Notes: generated from the sequence alone by a model not told the origin. 64,000 nucleotides of DNA from DASPKM01 sp963817075 (GCA_963817075.1 CAWFMT010000008.1:1-64000); one strand, 5' to 3'; counted from the first letter of the stretch, positions 26,501 to 35,657 are shown. Numbers and translations: made by a program.

Positions 26501-28925
26501 AATACCAATATCCATCATCTGAAATGCCGAAGAAGACATTCTGAGTGAAAATATCTGCGCTTGTGCTTCGACTAACAGGCCGGCCAGTTTCATCAAATAC
26601 TGTAGCATAAAAAGTTCCCTGGAGAATTCCCAGATTCCTGTAAATGGCTGGAACTTCAAAGGTTTCAACGGCATTGCCGTTTTCATCTGTTTTTCCTTCC
26701 CTAAGAACATTGTCGCTAAATGAACTCTTGTTGCTCAACCCAAAATCATAATTGGGATAATTCTTTGCGGAGAAAGGCTTTTGTTTTATCTGAATCTCAC
26801 ATTCATAATTCCTTAATGCAGCTGGAGGGCCAAAAAAATTCACAGCGTTGATTGTTAGCGTTGTCTTTTCAGTTGGCTGAAGTGATTCTTTGCTCAGTTT
26901 TGCTGATACCTTGATCCTGTCTGGGACAAATTCCTCGATATTAAAATTCCTGCTGCCCAGTAAGACCTCATTTGAAGTATATACTTCCAAAATATAACTA
27001 CCGGTTATTGCAGCTATTGGAATGTCTACGTTTCCCTCCAGTGATCCCTGTGCATTCAGATTCTTTCTGAAAGTTTTGAATTCCTTTCCATTGGGTAACA
27101 AAAATTTCATTATCACTGGTAATTCTCCTGGCGACTTCCATTGTGGATCTCTAAGGATCACTGAAAAATTTACCTTCTCACCCGGACGGTAGATATCACG
27201 TTCACCATAAATGAAAGCATCAAGACCGGTTGGATTAGATCTTTTTCCATCAACCTCGAAACGGGAAGTATTTACCCTGGTGGAATTAAAAGGCAGATAA
27301 CTAAAATCATTATCGGTCCTTGCTACAACCATCGCAGGCTTGAATCCTGCAAACTCTTTCCGTGTGTATTGAATTTCAGCAATACCATCAGCATTTGTAC
27401 TCCCCATTCCCAACACCTGATTGTTTGAACCATATGCAACCAGGTTGACGGCATTCAAAGGAAGTGCGGATTTAATAGAATTTGCAAATACAAATATTTT
27501 ATCCCTTCCTTCTTTTGCGATCAATCCAATATCTGAAAGTGAAATGAATTTGTTATCGCTTACCCAATAGTCTTCAGTTGACCTTACCCGAATATGATAA
27601 ATTCCCTTAAACTCTCGCAGCTTATCCTCCAGATTAAAATTGAATAGCCTGCTTGCTCCATATTTAGTGAGACCGCGTGTGTCAACTTCCTGTTCAAAAA
27701 CCACATCGCCTAGTGTTGCGTCTCCATCGCCTTCATAATAATAATCATCAGTCTGGCCACCCTTTTCAGAAGGATAATATCCATATCGCTGAGCAGCCAG
27801 GATATTGCTTTCATAAATCTTGGATACTACAAGTTTTACCTTCGCCACATTTACAATCCTCAATTCGATATTCTTTGCGCCCTGCGCAGAAAGATAGACA
27901 GCTTTATTATTTGAGAAACTGATGGAAGGTTCTAATTGTCCAAAGGCAACCTGGTTGAAATATTCTTCTTTCAATACTCCTCCAATTCTACCCTTCATTC
28001 CTTTTTGTATGATCAGGTCGTAACTTTTTTCGACATCAAAAGTTTCGGATTTCACCATAAATCCTTCATCCGTTGGCTCAACAGAGAATGTAACACCAGG
28101 ATCGAGTTTGATGAATGAGCGCAGATTCTCATTTACAACAGGCTGACTGGTTTTTACATAAACAATCCCTCCGGTACCGTCATGCTCACTTTGAACATCA
28201 TTTATCTGGAGTACAAATGGAGAAGGAATACCAGTTTTATTTTGAATGACTTCATTCGTCCCATTTTCTCCTCCTTCCGGCTTGAGACCCTTCTCAATCT
28301 CGATAATGGTTTCATAATCCTTGTCCTGTGGCTTGAAACCATTCAGTCGCAGGCTGATCTTTGAATCGTTTGAGGCAGTAATCAGTGAATAATCTATTGT
28401 CTTTCCTTCCACCTTGACGTCCAGTTTATCCTTCAGGCTGACCGGGTTTACTGGATAATTGAAAAAAAGATCAATTTGAGGAACTGCGGTTTTGCTTTGT
28501 TCCTCAGGAAGAACCCAGGCAGTATTACTATTATCAAGTTTTAGATCGGGGGTATGAAAACTTAAATTCTTTCCATTTTTTATAGAACCGAATTTGGAAT
28601 GTGAAAGTATATCGTCCTTTAGCTTGGCCTCATAAGTTGTAGCAGGGGCAAGAGGCCTGGAAGGAGAAAAAACTAATTCGGACGGGCTCTCCCATCTGAA
28701 ACGACCAGGAATTTTAGGCTCAAAAGAAATGTATTCTGTAGAATCCCATTTGTCCAGCAATGAGTCTCCAACCAACGAATTATCGAACCTGAAAACAAGG
28801 TTGGCCAATTGAGGAACTTCATCCTTTGCATTGGTATATTCAAGGCTGATCGTTTTACGATTGCAGGCGATCAGAAAAATCATCAATCCAGGCAGCACAA
28901 AGGCCAGAAGGGATTTGATACGCAT
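23541..28925 (-). CDS. Bacterial alpha-2-macroglobulin family lipoprotein
   Basis: A 1794-residue periplasmic protease trap. The start is set at ATG 28925, giving a lipoprotein signal (FLIACNRK, Cys22); the open frame extends 93 bp further upstream without a signal-like sequence. A chain of beta-sandwich MG-type domains occupies about residues 30-1150, including an MG2-like segment (YIYGERDIYRPGEKVNFSVILRD) and KSTYLSGESAKI. The thioester motif GCTEQ is at about residue 1338, so the Cys-Gln thioester chemistry is probably intact; an alpha/alpha-toroid (about 1310-1580) follows. It is divergent from pbpC, its well-known partner, suggesting joint protection and repair of the cell wall against invading proteases. 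Confidence 0.92.
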   Translation of the reverse strand: MRIKSLLAFVLPGLMIFLIACNRKTISLEYTNAKDEVPQLANLVFRFDNSLVGDSLLDKWDSTEYISFEPKIPGRFRWESPSELVFSPSRPLAPATTYEAKLKDDILSHSKFGSIKNGKNLSFHTPDLKLDNSNTAWVLPEEQSKTAVPQIDLFFNYPVNPVSLKDKLDVKVEGKTIDYSLITASNDSKISLRLNGFKPQDKDYETIIEIEKGLKPEGGENGTNEVIQNKTGIPSPFVLQINDVQSEHDGTGGIVYVKTSQPVVNENLRSFIKLDPGVTFSVEPTDEGFMVKSETFDVEKSYDLIIQKGMKGRIGGVLKEEYFNQVAFGQLEPSISFSNNKAVYLSAQGAKNIELRIVNVAKVKLVVSKIYESNILAAQRYGYYPSEKGGQTDDYYYEGDGDATLGDVVFEQEVDTRGLTKYGASRLFNFNLEDKLREFKGIYHIRVRSTEDYWVSDNKFISLSDIGLIAKEGRDKIFVFANSIKSALPLNAVNLVAYGSNNQVLGMGSTNADGIAEIQYTRKEFAGFKPAMVVARTDNDFSYLPFNSTRVNTSRFEVDGKRSNPTGLDAFIYGERDIYRPGEKVNFSVILRDPQWKSPGELPVIMKFLLPNGKEFKTFRKNLNAQGSLEGNVDIPIAAITGSYILEVYTSNEVLLGSRNFNIEEFVPDRIKVSAKLSKESLQPTEKTTLTINAVNFFGPPAALRNYECEIQIKQKPFSAKNYPNYDFGLSNKSSFSDNVLREGKTDENGNAVETFEVPAIYRNLGILQGTFYATVFDETGRPVSRSTSADIFTQNVFFGISDDGYWYYPLNQAVRFPLIAVNKSQQAVSAQAKVEVIKHEYRTVLTKNGDYFRYESQKQDKILSTQTITITGENSFFPFVPRSPGEYEVRVSIAGASTYVSKSFWSYGWWGGEASSFEVNTEGNIDIELDKSTYLSGESAKILFKTPFSGRMLVTIEKDKVISHQYVNVEKRSATIDLKLTEEHLPNVYVTASLIKPHDVSDIPLTVAHGFQRIRVEEKKRKIPVEIITPASVRSRSHQKIKVKAEPNSYVTLAAVDNGVLQVTDFKTPDPYGYFYANRALEVNAFDMYPLLFPEIKARLSSTGGDGSDMQKRVNPMPAKRVKVISYWSGIKQTDGGGEATFEFDIPQFSGQVRLMVVAYKNENFGSGESAVTVADPIVLSSALPRFLSPGDTVSVPVTLTNTTSKAATANTSITLSGPLKLIGSKTQSVSLKPNSENRAVFQLVASPTISVGKVNVEVQALGEKFNEETEISIRPASGLQKMTGSGSVAGGGNQKIRIGTSDFMPGSAEYHLVISKSPAIELGKQLSYLVRYPYGCTEQTISSAFPQLYFSDLSELVQLKGYKQASIANVQEAIRRIKLRQLYNGAITLWDGEGEEHWWVSAYAAHFLWEAKKAGFDIDDKTIQSVFTYLINKLRNRETINYYYNQNQQKKIAPKEVAYSLYVLALAGKQQVSSMNYYKANSQLLSLDSKYLLSAAYAIAGDKKQFQELLPTSFSGEVSVAQTGGSFYSDIRDEAISLNALLDVDPANAQIPVMAKHVADKLKQRYWFSTQEAAFGFLGIGKMARAANKSTAMGEVKVNGKTVGSFSGNTLRLIDKELKGNDVEFVTKGEGRVYYFWESEGISSSGAYKEEDNYIKVRRQFFDRRGSMISTNTFDQNDLIIVRITLEKTYSGPVYNIAISDLLPAGFEIENPRTKEIPGMDWITNASTPTSLDVRDDRINLFVDLTNTTQVYYYAVRAVSPGTYRMGPVSADAMYNGEYHSYHGAGTIIVKQ

Positions 28926-29182
28926 ATGGGGTTGTTGTGGGTATATGAATGAATGTGTTAAAGTACTAATTGGTGGAAAATTCCCTGAAAGAATATTTTC
29001 ACATGAAAACAGGAGCATATTTTGAAGGAGCTAGGGAGGCAGACTCGATGAGTCCATAAAGATAGGTGTTACCTAAATTTACATTTACAGTTTACCTTTT
29101 GCCTGATTCCCTTGATAAGAATTAGTTAATTAAGCCAATTCGAATTTTGAGTGGCTTCATGGATAAGACCTCGCGGTGCTCT

Positions 29183-29345
29183 ACCGAATCGTGTCTCGTG
29201 AATCGTGAATCGTGAGGGAGAATCAACTTAACCGAGTTGAGGTTAATAAATTTCACTCAAATCTGCCTGGCCGGCAGGCAGGGAAGCAAATATTATTAAG
29301 CCGCAAAGATTTACAAGGCTTGGCTTCTTTGCGAGAAATTCTTAA
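29183..29345. repeat. Mixed repeats in the A2M-pbpC divergent gap
   Basis: The 507-bp gap 28926-29432 holds no supported gene. 29183-29217 is an ATCGTGTCTCGTGAATCG tract (inverted family D); 29262-29282 is an imperfect palindrome around GGCCGGCAGGCAG (family F); 29285-29345 is a degenerate family A unit with CCGCAAAG and CTTTGCGAG. Both promoters should lie here, but no exact -33/-7 pair was found. A short open frame at 29212-29433 runs through these repeats and is not believed. Confidence 0.55.
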
Positions 29346-29432
29346 TCATAATTCATCATTTATTTGGGATTTTATGATCACCTTGTGTAGGATAATTATG
29401 ATAGAATTGAACCTGCTATTGATTTCATTGTG

Positions 29433-31778
29433 ATGAGGTCCGGAAAAATAAAGACCTTCCTGCTGCGCACCCTGAAAAGGTTTGTATTGGTTCTTGCCTT
29501 TATCTCTATTCTATTTTTTTTGCTGAACTATCTCTTCCCACTTCCAGACAGGATTGAATACTCCACCATTGTAACAGATGACAAAGGTGAAGTTGTACAT
29601 GCGTTCCTTACCCGTGATCAACAATGGCGGATGAGGACTGAACTAAGTGAAATCTCGCCATTATTGAGAAAGACAATCGTCCAGAAGGAGGACCGCTATT
29701 TTTTTTCCCATCCGGGGGTCAACCCACTCGCGATGGGTCGTGCTTTGTTCCGCAATATTTTCAATTGGAAGCGCACTTCGGGTGCATCGACTATTACCAT
29801 GCAGGTAGCAAGAGCTCTTGAACCAAAAAAAAGGACATACTTCAATAAGCTGATCGAGATCTTCAGGGCATTTCAACTGGAATGGAAATACGATAAAAAT
29901 GAGATATTGCAGATGTATGTGAATCTACTTCCTTACGGGGGGAATATTCAAGGTGTAAAATCTGCCTCGATCCTCTATTTTGGTAAGAACCCGGATCATT
30001 TATCATTGGCAGAGATAACTGCACTTTCAATCATACCAAATCGACCATCAACGCTTGTTATTGGAAAAGCAAATGATAAAATCATCCAGGAAAGAAATCG
30101 ATGGCTGAAACTCTTTGCAAAAGCAAAGGTCTTTTCAGTAAAAGAAATTGAAGATGCGTTGAATGAACCGCTGGTTGCTGTCAGGGGAATTGTGCCGAAG
30201 GAGATCCCTCATCTCGCAAATAAATTAAAAGTCCAGGGTTCAGATATCATCCACACTAATATTAATATGAATAACCAGGTAAGGATTGAGAAACTGGTTA
30301 AGGATTATGTCAGAACTATTTCATTCAAAAACATACGAAATGCCGCAATAATTGTGATCGATAACAGGTCACACAAGGTTGTAACATATATCGGTTCAGC
30401 TGATTTTGAGGACAGGGCAGACGGAGGACAGGTAAATGGTGCAGCTGCGATCAGGCAACCGGGCAGCACATTGAAGCCATTGCTTTACGGTCTTTGTTTT
30501 GACGAAGGATTACTTAGTCCTAAAAGAATGATCACAGATGTTGCCGTGAATTATGATGGTTATGCTCCTGAGAATTACGACAGGGTTTTTAATGGCTATG
30601 TGACTACCGAATACGCTCTGGAACATTCATTAAATATTCCAGCAGTAAAGGGATTGCGAATGCTTGGCAAAGACAGGTTTGTGAATGAACTTATCAGTTG
30701 TGATTTCAGGCAGGTGGCAAAAGACAGACAAAAGCTTGGTCTCTCACTCATCCTTGGCGGTTGCGGGACCACCCTGGAAGAAATGACAGCACTTTATTCC
30801 TCCTTCGCGAATGAAGGAGTATTCTATGAACCACAGCTTATATCAGACCAGTCAGTATCAAATAAAAATGGTTCGAATGATAAAAATATCCATGGCAAGA
30901 AAATACTTAGCACTGCAGCGAACTTCATGGTGAACGATATTCTTTCAAAAATTAATCGACCTGATTTCCCGCTCAACTGGCAAAGCACAGAACACCTTCC
31001 GAAGATCGCCTGGAAAACAGGTACATCGTATGGAAGAAGAGATGCCTGGAGCATTGGATATAATAAGAGATACACTGTGGGAGTATGGGTTGGAAATTTT
31101 TCAGGTGTAGGAGCTGCTGATCTAAGCGGAGCAAATATTGCGACTCCACTTTTATTCAAGATTTTCAATACCATTGATTATGATAGCGATGAAGAATGGT
31201 ATAGAATGCCTGAAAATTGTGAGTTGCGATTGGTATGTTCTGAAACCGGAATGGTTCCTGCTGATCACTGTACCAATCTTATTAGTGACCTCTATATTCC
31301 TTTGATCTCATCAACAGTTAAGTGTAATAACCTTCAAGAAGTGATGATCTCAGCAGATGAGAAATATTCCTATTGTAAGGATTGTGTGCCTGAAGTTGGA
31401 TATAAGAAGAAATCATATAAGGCAATCGCTCCTGAAATGCAAGCCTATTTCGAAGAAAATAATATTGCATATTCAAAAATCCCTCCTCACAATCGTGAAT
31501 GCGAGGTTGTTTTTAAGGAAAATGCTCCTATCATCACTTTTCCTGTAAATGGCACAGAGTATCTGATAAGCAAAAAAGAACCGGAACCATTACAGTTAAC
31601 CTGCAATACAGGAAATGATGTTCAACAAGTGTACTGGTACATCAATAATAAATTCTACAAGACCACTCCTTCCAGGAGCAGGCAATTCTTTATACCTGAT
31701 GAAGGGCCTATTAAGATTTCCTGTACGGATGATAAGGGAAGGAATCGGGATATATGGATTAGGGTGAGGTATTTTTGA
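29433..31778 (+). CDS. pbpC: Penicillin-binding protein 1C
   Basis: Bifunctional inner-membrane peptidoglycan synthase, 781 residues from ATG 29433 (GTG 29430 is an alternative). It has one N-terminal membrane segment (about 17-36), a GT51 glycosyltransferase domain (about 60-230) with the catalytic glutamate in QKEDRYFFSHPG and GASTITMQVAR, and a transpeptidase domain (about 300-590) with the active serine in GSTLKP at about residue 345 and KTGTSYGRRDAWS. The C-terminal 180 residues, with several cysteines (CSETGMVPADHC, CKDC) and an immunoglobulin-like BiPBP_C segment, are typical of PBP1C. It is divergent from the alpha-2-macroglobulin gene, the standard arrangement. Confidence 0.93.
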   Translation: MRSGKIKTFLLRTLKRFVLVLAFISILFFLLNYLFPLPDRIEYSTIVTDDKGEVVHAFLTRDQQWRMRTELSEISPLLRKTIVQKEDRYFFSHPGVNPLAMGRALFRNIFNWKRTSGASTITMQVARALEPKKRTYFNKLIEIFRAFQLEWKYDKNEILQMYVNLLPYGGNIQGVKSASILYFGKNPDHLSLAEITALSIIPNRPSTLVIGKANDKIIQERNRWLKLFAKAKVFSVKEIEDALNEPLVAVRGIVPKEIPHLANKLKVQGSDIIHTNINMNNQVRIEKLVKDYVRTISFKNIRNAAIIVIDNRSHKVVTYIGSADFEDRADGGQVNGAAAIRQPGSTLKPLLYGLCFDEGLLSPKRMITDVAVNYDGYAPENYDRVFNGYVTTEYALEHSLNIPAVKGLRMLGKDRFVNELISCDFRQVAKDRQKLGLSLILGGCGTTLEEMTALYSSFANEGVFYEPQLISDQSVSNKNGSNDKNIHGKKILSTAANFMVNDILSKINRPDFPLNWQSTEHLPKIAWKTGTSYGRRDAWSIGYNKRYTVGVWVGNFSGVGAADLSGANIATPLLFKIFNTIDYDSDEEWYRMPENCELRLVCSETGMVPADHCTNLISDLYIPLISSTVKCNNLQEVMISADEKYSYCKDCVPEVGYKKKSYKAIAPEMQAYFEENNIAYSKIPPHNRECEVVFKENAPIITFPVNGTEYLISKKEPEPLQLTCNTGNDVQQVYWYINNKFYKTTPSRSRQFFIPDEGPIKISCTDDKGRNRDIWIRVRYF

Positions 31779-31857
31779 GTTTCGGGTTTAGAGTTTCGGG
31801 TTTAGAGTTTCGGGTTTCGGGATAATTCCGACTCACGACTCACGACTCACGATTTAG
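31777..31857. repeat. Family C tract plus family D tract, left side of the GIN gene
   Basis: 31777-31821 contains three tandem GAGTTTCGGGTTTA units, the first overlapping the pbpC stop codon TGA. 31829-31857 follows with three GACTCAC-type units. The first 40 bp match the reverse complement of 32695-32734 at 37 positions. Confidence 0.8.
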
Positions 31858-31863
31858 GACTAG

Positions 31864-32586
31864 TCAATCAACTTTCTTCACACTCCCACTGCCGTGAATA
31901 CTACTACTCACTTGCCCATTCCCTTTATACTTCACATCTCCGCTCCCATTAACTTCTACATTCAGTTTTACACTTGCAAATACTGCTGCGTTTCCGCTTC
32001 CGAAGATATCCACTGTTGAAGTCTCAGACTGGAGGTCCATTGCCCGTATATCTCCACTCCCATTGATTTCACCTTTGAAATTTTTGGTTTCCCCACTGAG
32101 TATGATGTTTCCACTTCCAGTGATCTCAGCCCGTACTTCCGGTGCATTGAGGTCAGCTTTGATATCGCCACTACCTGTAGCCTCAAAAACGATGCTGACA
32201 TTATTCATAAGTTTATTGCCAGTAGTGATATTTCCTGAACCAACGGTCTTAATAGTGGAGAATGAAGGGGCTGACACATGAACACGAACATCCTTTCTGT
32301 TGTCCAGCCTATACCCTTCTTTGGTTCTTATATGTAACACATCGGCTTCTACATAGGTCTCGATATAGGGAAGCAAATTTTCTTCTGCTTCTACATTCAC
32401 TTTAAATCCGGAATCCTGGCTTAATACAATATCAAAAGGACCAAAGCTGCTTACGCCCCTAAAAGTAGTAGTTGACCGGTCTTCAGTCCGGACATTGCCA
32501 TTGCCTTTCACTCGTTCGCCCATAGTGTATTTGCATGCTGGGATAACAACTATGGCTGCCAAAAGAATCAGAATAAGTTTTTTCAT
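31864..32586 (-). CDS. GIN-domain (DUF2807) lipoprotein
   Basis: A 240-residue lipoprotein whose signal ends VVIPACKYTMG (lipid Cys18). The start is ATG 32586; the frame continues upstream to 32856 only through repeat sequence and the guaA promoter region. The mature part is a repetitive beta-solenoid: units such as GSGNITTG, GSGDIKAD, GSGNIILSG and GSGDIRAMD recur about every 18-20 residues. This is the 'head GIN' DUF2807 family, widespread in Bacteroidota and of unknown function, possibly a surface adhesin or structural protein. The gene is bracketed by long inverted repeats. Confidence 0.87.
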   Translation of the reverse strand: MKKLILILLAAIVVIPACKYTMGERVKGNGNVRTEDRSTTTFRGVSSFGPFDIVLSQDSGFKVNVEAEENLLPYIETYVEADVLHIRTKEGYRLDNRKDVRVHVSAPSFSTIKTVGSGNITTGNKLMNNVSIVFEATGSGDIKADLNAPEVRAEITGSGNIILSGETKNFKGEINGSGDIRAMDLQSETSTVDIFGSGNAAVFASVKLNVEVNGSGDVKYKGNGQVSSSIHGSGSVKKVD

Positions 32587-32639
32587 GTTTGTGAGGTTTG
32601 GGATACAAATGTTGGAATATTCAGGGATTCCCCGAAAAG

Positions 32640-32734
32640 AAACTCCGAAGTCGGAGGTCTGAAGTCTGAGAATGAAAAATGAAAAATGAAAAATAACTCG
32701 AAACTCCAAACCCGAAACCCTAAACCCGAAACTC
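32640..32734. repeat. Composite repeat between the GIN gene and guaA
   Basis: Order: GAAGTCGGAGGTCTGAAG (family D, 32647-32671), GAATGAAAAATGAAAAATG (32670-32693), then AACTCGAAACTCC...CCCGAAACTC (family C, 32695-32734). The same order of modules occurs at 59504-59580 before the M20 gene. A near-consensus -7 box TACCTTCG follows at 32737-32744, ahead of guaA. Confidence 0.7.
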
Positions 32735-32751
32735 TTTACCTTCGCAGCTCT

Positions 32752-34284
32752 ATGACTGAAAAGATCCTGATCCTCGATTTCGGAAGTCAATATACACAGT
32801 TGATCGCCAGGGCTGTTCGTGAAGCAAACGTCTACTGCGAGATCATTCCCTTTCATAAGAAAATTGATATCGATCCATCGCTGAAAGGAGTTATCCTCTC
32901 TGGCTCTCCATTTTCAGTTAATGATGAAAAGGCGCCCGAGGTAGATATTAGCTTGCTCAATGCACAACTGCCTGTCCTGGGTCTTTGCTATGGAGCCCAG
33001 TTAACAGCAAAACAATATGGTGGTAGAGTTGAAAAAAGCAACAAGCGGGAATATGGCCGTGCTCTTCTTCATAAAGAAAAAGATGACCTTCTCCTGAGAG
33101 ATGTAACAGAACGGTCACAGGTCTGGATGAGTCATGCTGACACGATCCTTCAATTACCTTCAGGGTTTGAACTTCTTGCAACAACTGAAAGCATCCCGGT
33201 TGCCGCATTCCGCAAGAATGGCGGGGGGCAATTATTGTATGGATTGCAGTTTCACCCCGAAGTATATCATACAGTAGAAGGAAAAAAGATCCTTCATAAT
33301 TTTCTGGTGAACGTATGTCATTGTTCTCAGGATTGGACCCCAGCTCATTTTATCACTGATACAGTCGAACTGCTGAAGAAACAGATCGGCAACCGCAGGG
33401 TAATTATGGCATTAAGCGGTGGTGTGGATTCTACAGTTGCAGCAACCCTGATCGATCGTGCGATTGGTGACCGGTTGTCTGGGATCTTTGTTGATAATGG
33501 TCTCCTTCGCCAGGGAGAATTCAACCAGGTTTTGGAAACCTATAAGAAAATAGGCTTGAATGTAAGAGGGGTTGATGTAAAGGATCATTTCTACAAAGCA
33601 CTGGCTGGAAAATCTGACCCGGAGGAAAAAAGAAAAACCATTGGAAAATTATTCATCGATGTTTTCCAGGATGAAGCAAAAAAAATAGATGGAATTGAAT
33701 TGCTTGGACAGGGAACTATCTACCCCGACGTGATCGAAAGCGTTTCTGTACACGGGCCTTCTATGACCATAAAATCTCATCATAATGTTGGAGGTTTACC
33801 AGACATCATGCATCTTGAACTGGTTGAACCTTTGCGATTTCTTTTCAAGGATGAAGTAAGAAAAGTGGGACATGAATTGGGCATTCCAACTGAGCTTTTG
33901 CAAAGACACCCATTTCCGGGTCCAGGCCTGGCTATCAGGATCCTTGGAGAATTGACCCCGGAAAAAGTGGATCTACTACAGAAAGCAGACTACATATACA
34001 TCAATGCGCTTAAGGATCATAATTTGTACAACCAGGTGTGGCAGGCTGGCGCGATTTTGTTGCCAGTGAAAAGTGTGGGTGTAATGGGTGACGAACGAAC
34101 CTATGAATATACAGTTGCTTTGCGGGCGGTTACAAGTGTGGATGGGATGACAGCAGACTGGGCGCATCTCCCCTATGATTTTCTTGCTCATGTTTCGAAC
34201 GAGATCATAAATAATGTAAAGGGAATTAACAGGGTGGTTTATGACATTAGCAGCAAGCCTCCTGCAACGATTGAATGGGAATAG
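32752..34284 (+). CDS. guaA: GMP synthase (glutamine-hydrolysing)
   Basis: GuaA aminates XMP to GMP using glutamine and ATP. The 510-residue protein has a class I glutamine amidotransferase domain (1-190) with nucleophile Cys in GLCYGAQ and FHPEVYHT, the ATP-pyrophosphatase domain with PP-loop SGGVDSTV (about 222-229), and the C-terminal dimerisation domain with RHPFPGPGLAIRI and a final KPPATIEWE. ATG 32752 gives the family start MTEKILILDFGSQYTQ; in-frame codons upstream belong to a repeat. The next gene starts 29 bp downstream on the same strand. Confidence 0.97.
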   Translation: MTEKILILDFGSQYTQLIARAVREANVYCEIIPFHKKIDIDPSLKGVILSGSPFSVNDEKAPEVDISLLNAQLPVLGLCYGAQLTAKQYGGRVEKSNKREYGRALLHKEKDDLLLRDVTERSQVWMSHADTILQLPSGFELLATTESIPVAAFRKNGGGQLLYGLQFHPEVYHTVEGKKILHNFLVNVCHCSQDWTPAHFITDTVELLKKQIGNRRVIMALSGGVDSTVAATLIDRAIGDRLSGIFVDNGLLRQGEFNQVLETYKKIGLNVRGVDVKDHFYKALAGKSDPEEKRKTIGKLFIDVFQDEAKKIDGIELLGQGTIYPDVIESVSVHGPSMTIKSHHNVGGLPDIMHLELVEPLRFLFKDEVRKVGHELGIPTELLQRHPFPGPGLAIRILGELTPEKVDLLQKADYIYINALKDHNLYNQVWQAGAILLPVKSVGVMGDERTYEYTVALRAVTSVDGMTADWAHLPYDFLAHVSNEIINNVKGINRVVYDISSKPPATIEWE

Positions 34285-34313
34285 GCGTCTTTTGACACCA
34301 TAAATTGCATAGA

Positions 34314-35498
34314 ATGATCCAACGGGTAGTTAAGTTTTTGTTTGTATTATTAGTACTAAAGTTATCATTGCCCGCTCACGCCCAGGATTCAACCAGGCAA
34401 AGATTCCAGGTAGCAATATTTACACCCTTATACCTTGACTCAGCTTTTGATGCTTCTGCCAATTATAGGTTCGAAAAATATTTTCCCAAATACATCAACC
34501 CGGGCTTAGAATTCTATGAAGGAGTTCGGCTGGCTTTGGATTCTCTTGAAAAAGAAAATGCCATGCTGGATATTTTCGTATATGATCTTAAGGCGGCCAA
34601 TCAATCAGTTTCCAGGATCATTGCCAGCGAAGAATTCAGCCAGATAGATCTAATGATCGGAAATGTAAACAACCTTGAAATGATGCTGCTTGCTAACACT
34701 GCAGCCGCAAAAAAAATTCCATTCATCAATACAAATTTTCCAAATGATGGAGGCATCACTAACAACCCATATTTTGTAATTCTCAATTCTACACTCAAAA
34801 CCCATAGCGAAGGAATTTACAAATTCGTTCAACGTCAATTTCCTTTGGCAGACATTGTGGTTTTCAGGAAGAAAGGCGTACAGGAAGACCGACTTCAAAA
34901 CTATTTCGATACTTATGCAAAGGCCACGGCTTCTGTTCCACTCAAGTTGAAGTATGTTACTCTCGAGGATAATTTCGATTCCTCCAAACTCATGTCTTAT
35001 TTGAGCAGAAACCGTGAAACAATTTGCATCGCGGGAAGTCTCGACCTGAATTTTGCATCTTCAATCTGCACAGAATTAGGAAAAATAAGTGACTACTATA
35101 ATCTGAAATTGATTGGAATGCCCAACTGGGATATCTTACCTGAAATCAATAAACAAGGATTAAAAACTCTTGAGGTGATTTATAGTTCTCCTTTTTATGT
35201 CGCGAATACGAACGTTTTAGCGATTTCCATTCAGGAGCATTTCAAAAATAGATTTTATTCAAGACCATCCGATATGGTATATCGCGGATACGAGACCATG
35301 TTCCGGTTTGGGAAATTACTGATGACGCATGGCGCTTCTTTGAATTCCAATATCGGCGAGAAAAAAATTATTGTATTTAATGAACTTGACATACAACCAG
35401 TTTTTACCAACAAACAGAACCTCACCCTCGACTATTTTGAGAATAAGAAGCTCTACTTTATCAGAAAACTGAATGGAGTGGTTGCTGGAGTCAATTGA
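34314..35498 (+). CDS. Periplasmic-binding-protein-like (type 1 fold) exported protein
   Basis: A 394-residue exported protein; the start is ATG 34314, with signal peptide ending PAHAQ. The mature part fits the type 1 periplasmic-binding/receptor fold: FQVAIFTPLYLDSA opens the first beta-alpha unit, FYEGVRLALDSL and DIFVYDLK follow, then IDLMIGNVN, KIPFINTNFPNDGG and, in the second lobe, NLKLIGMPNWD and IYSSPFYV. Such LivJ-like proteins occur in Bacteroidota without transporter partners, and none is encoded here, so a sensory or structural role is possible. It lies between guaA and the repair module; function unknown. Confidence 0.75.
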   Translation: MIQRVVKFLFVLLVLKLSLPAHAQDSTRQRFQVAIFTPLYLDSAFDASANYRFEKYFPKYINPGLEFYEGVRLALDSLEKENAMLDIFVYDLKAANQSVSRIIASEEFSQIDLMIGNVNNLEMMLLANTAAAKKIPFINTNFPNDGGITNNPYFVILNSTLKTHSEGIYKFVQRQFPLADIVVFRKKGVQEDRLQNYFDTYAKATASVPLKLKYVTLEDNFDSSKLMSYLSRNRETICIAGSLDLNFASSICTELGKISDYYNLKLIGMPNWDILPEINKQGLKTLEVIYSSPFYVANTNVLAISIQEHFKNRFYSRPSDMVYRGYETMFRFGKLLMTHGASLNSNIGEKKIIVFNELDIQPVFTNKQNLTLDYFENKKLYFIRKLNGVVAGVN

Positions 35499-35526
35499 TC
35501 CTCGATTATTTTCATATGCTTGAAGA

Positions 35527-35575
35527 CTTAACCGCAAAGGCTCCAGGACGCCAAGGTTCGCGAAGGTTCCTTGGA
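35527..35575. repeat. Family A repeat, half copy
   Basis: CTTAACCGCAAAGGCTCCAG and following GACGCCAAGG units after the PBP-like gene. A possible TTG start at 35571 for the next gene would lie within it, a reason to prefer a later start. Confidence 0.55.
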
Positions 35576-35657
35576 GCAACCAAAATTTCGAAATCTCAAA
35601 ATTCTAAAATTTTTTCAACCACCAAAGCTGAGCGTAGGTGGTCAAAATTGTAGTGGC

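Noticed and set aside
29212..29433. 73-codon frame ending at the pbpC start
   Set aside because: It is made of D, F and A repeat units and has no protein-like features.
31777..31857. Tandem GAGTTTCGGGTTTA units as a CRISPR array or telomere-like repeat
   Set aside because: Units are directly adjacent with no spacers, only three copies, no cas genes, and the sequence is in the chromosome interior.
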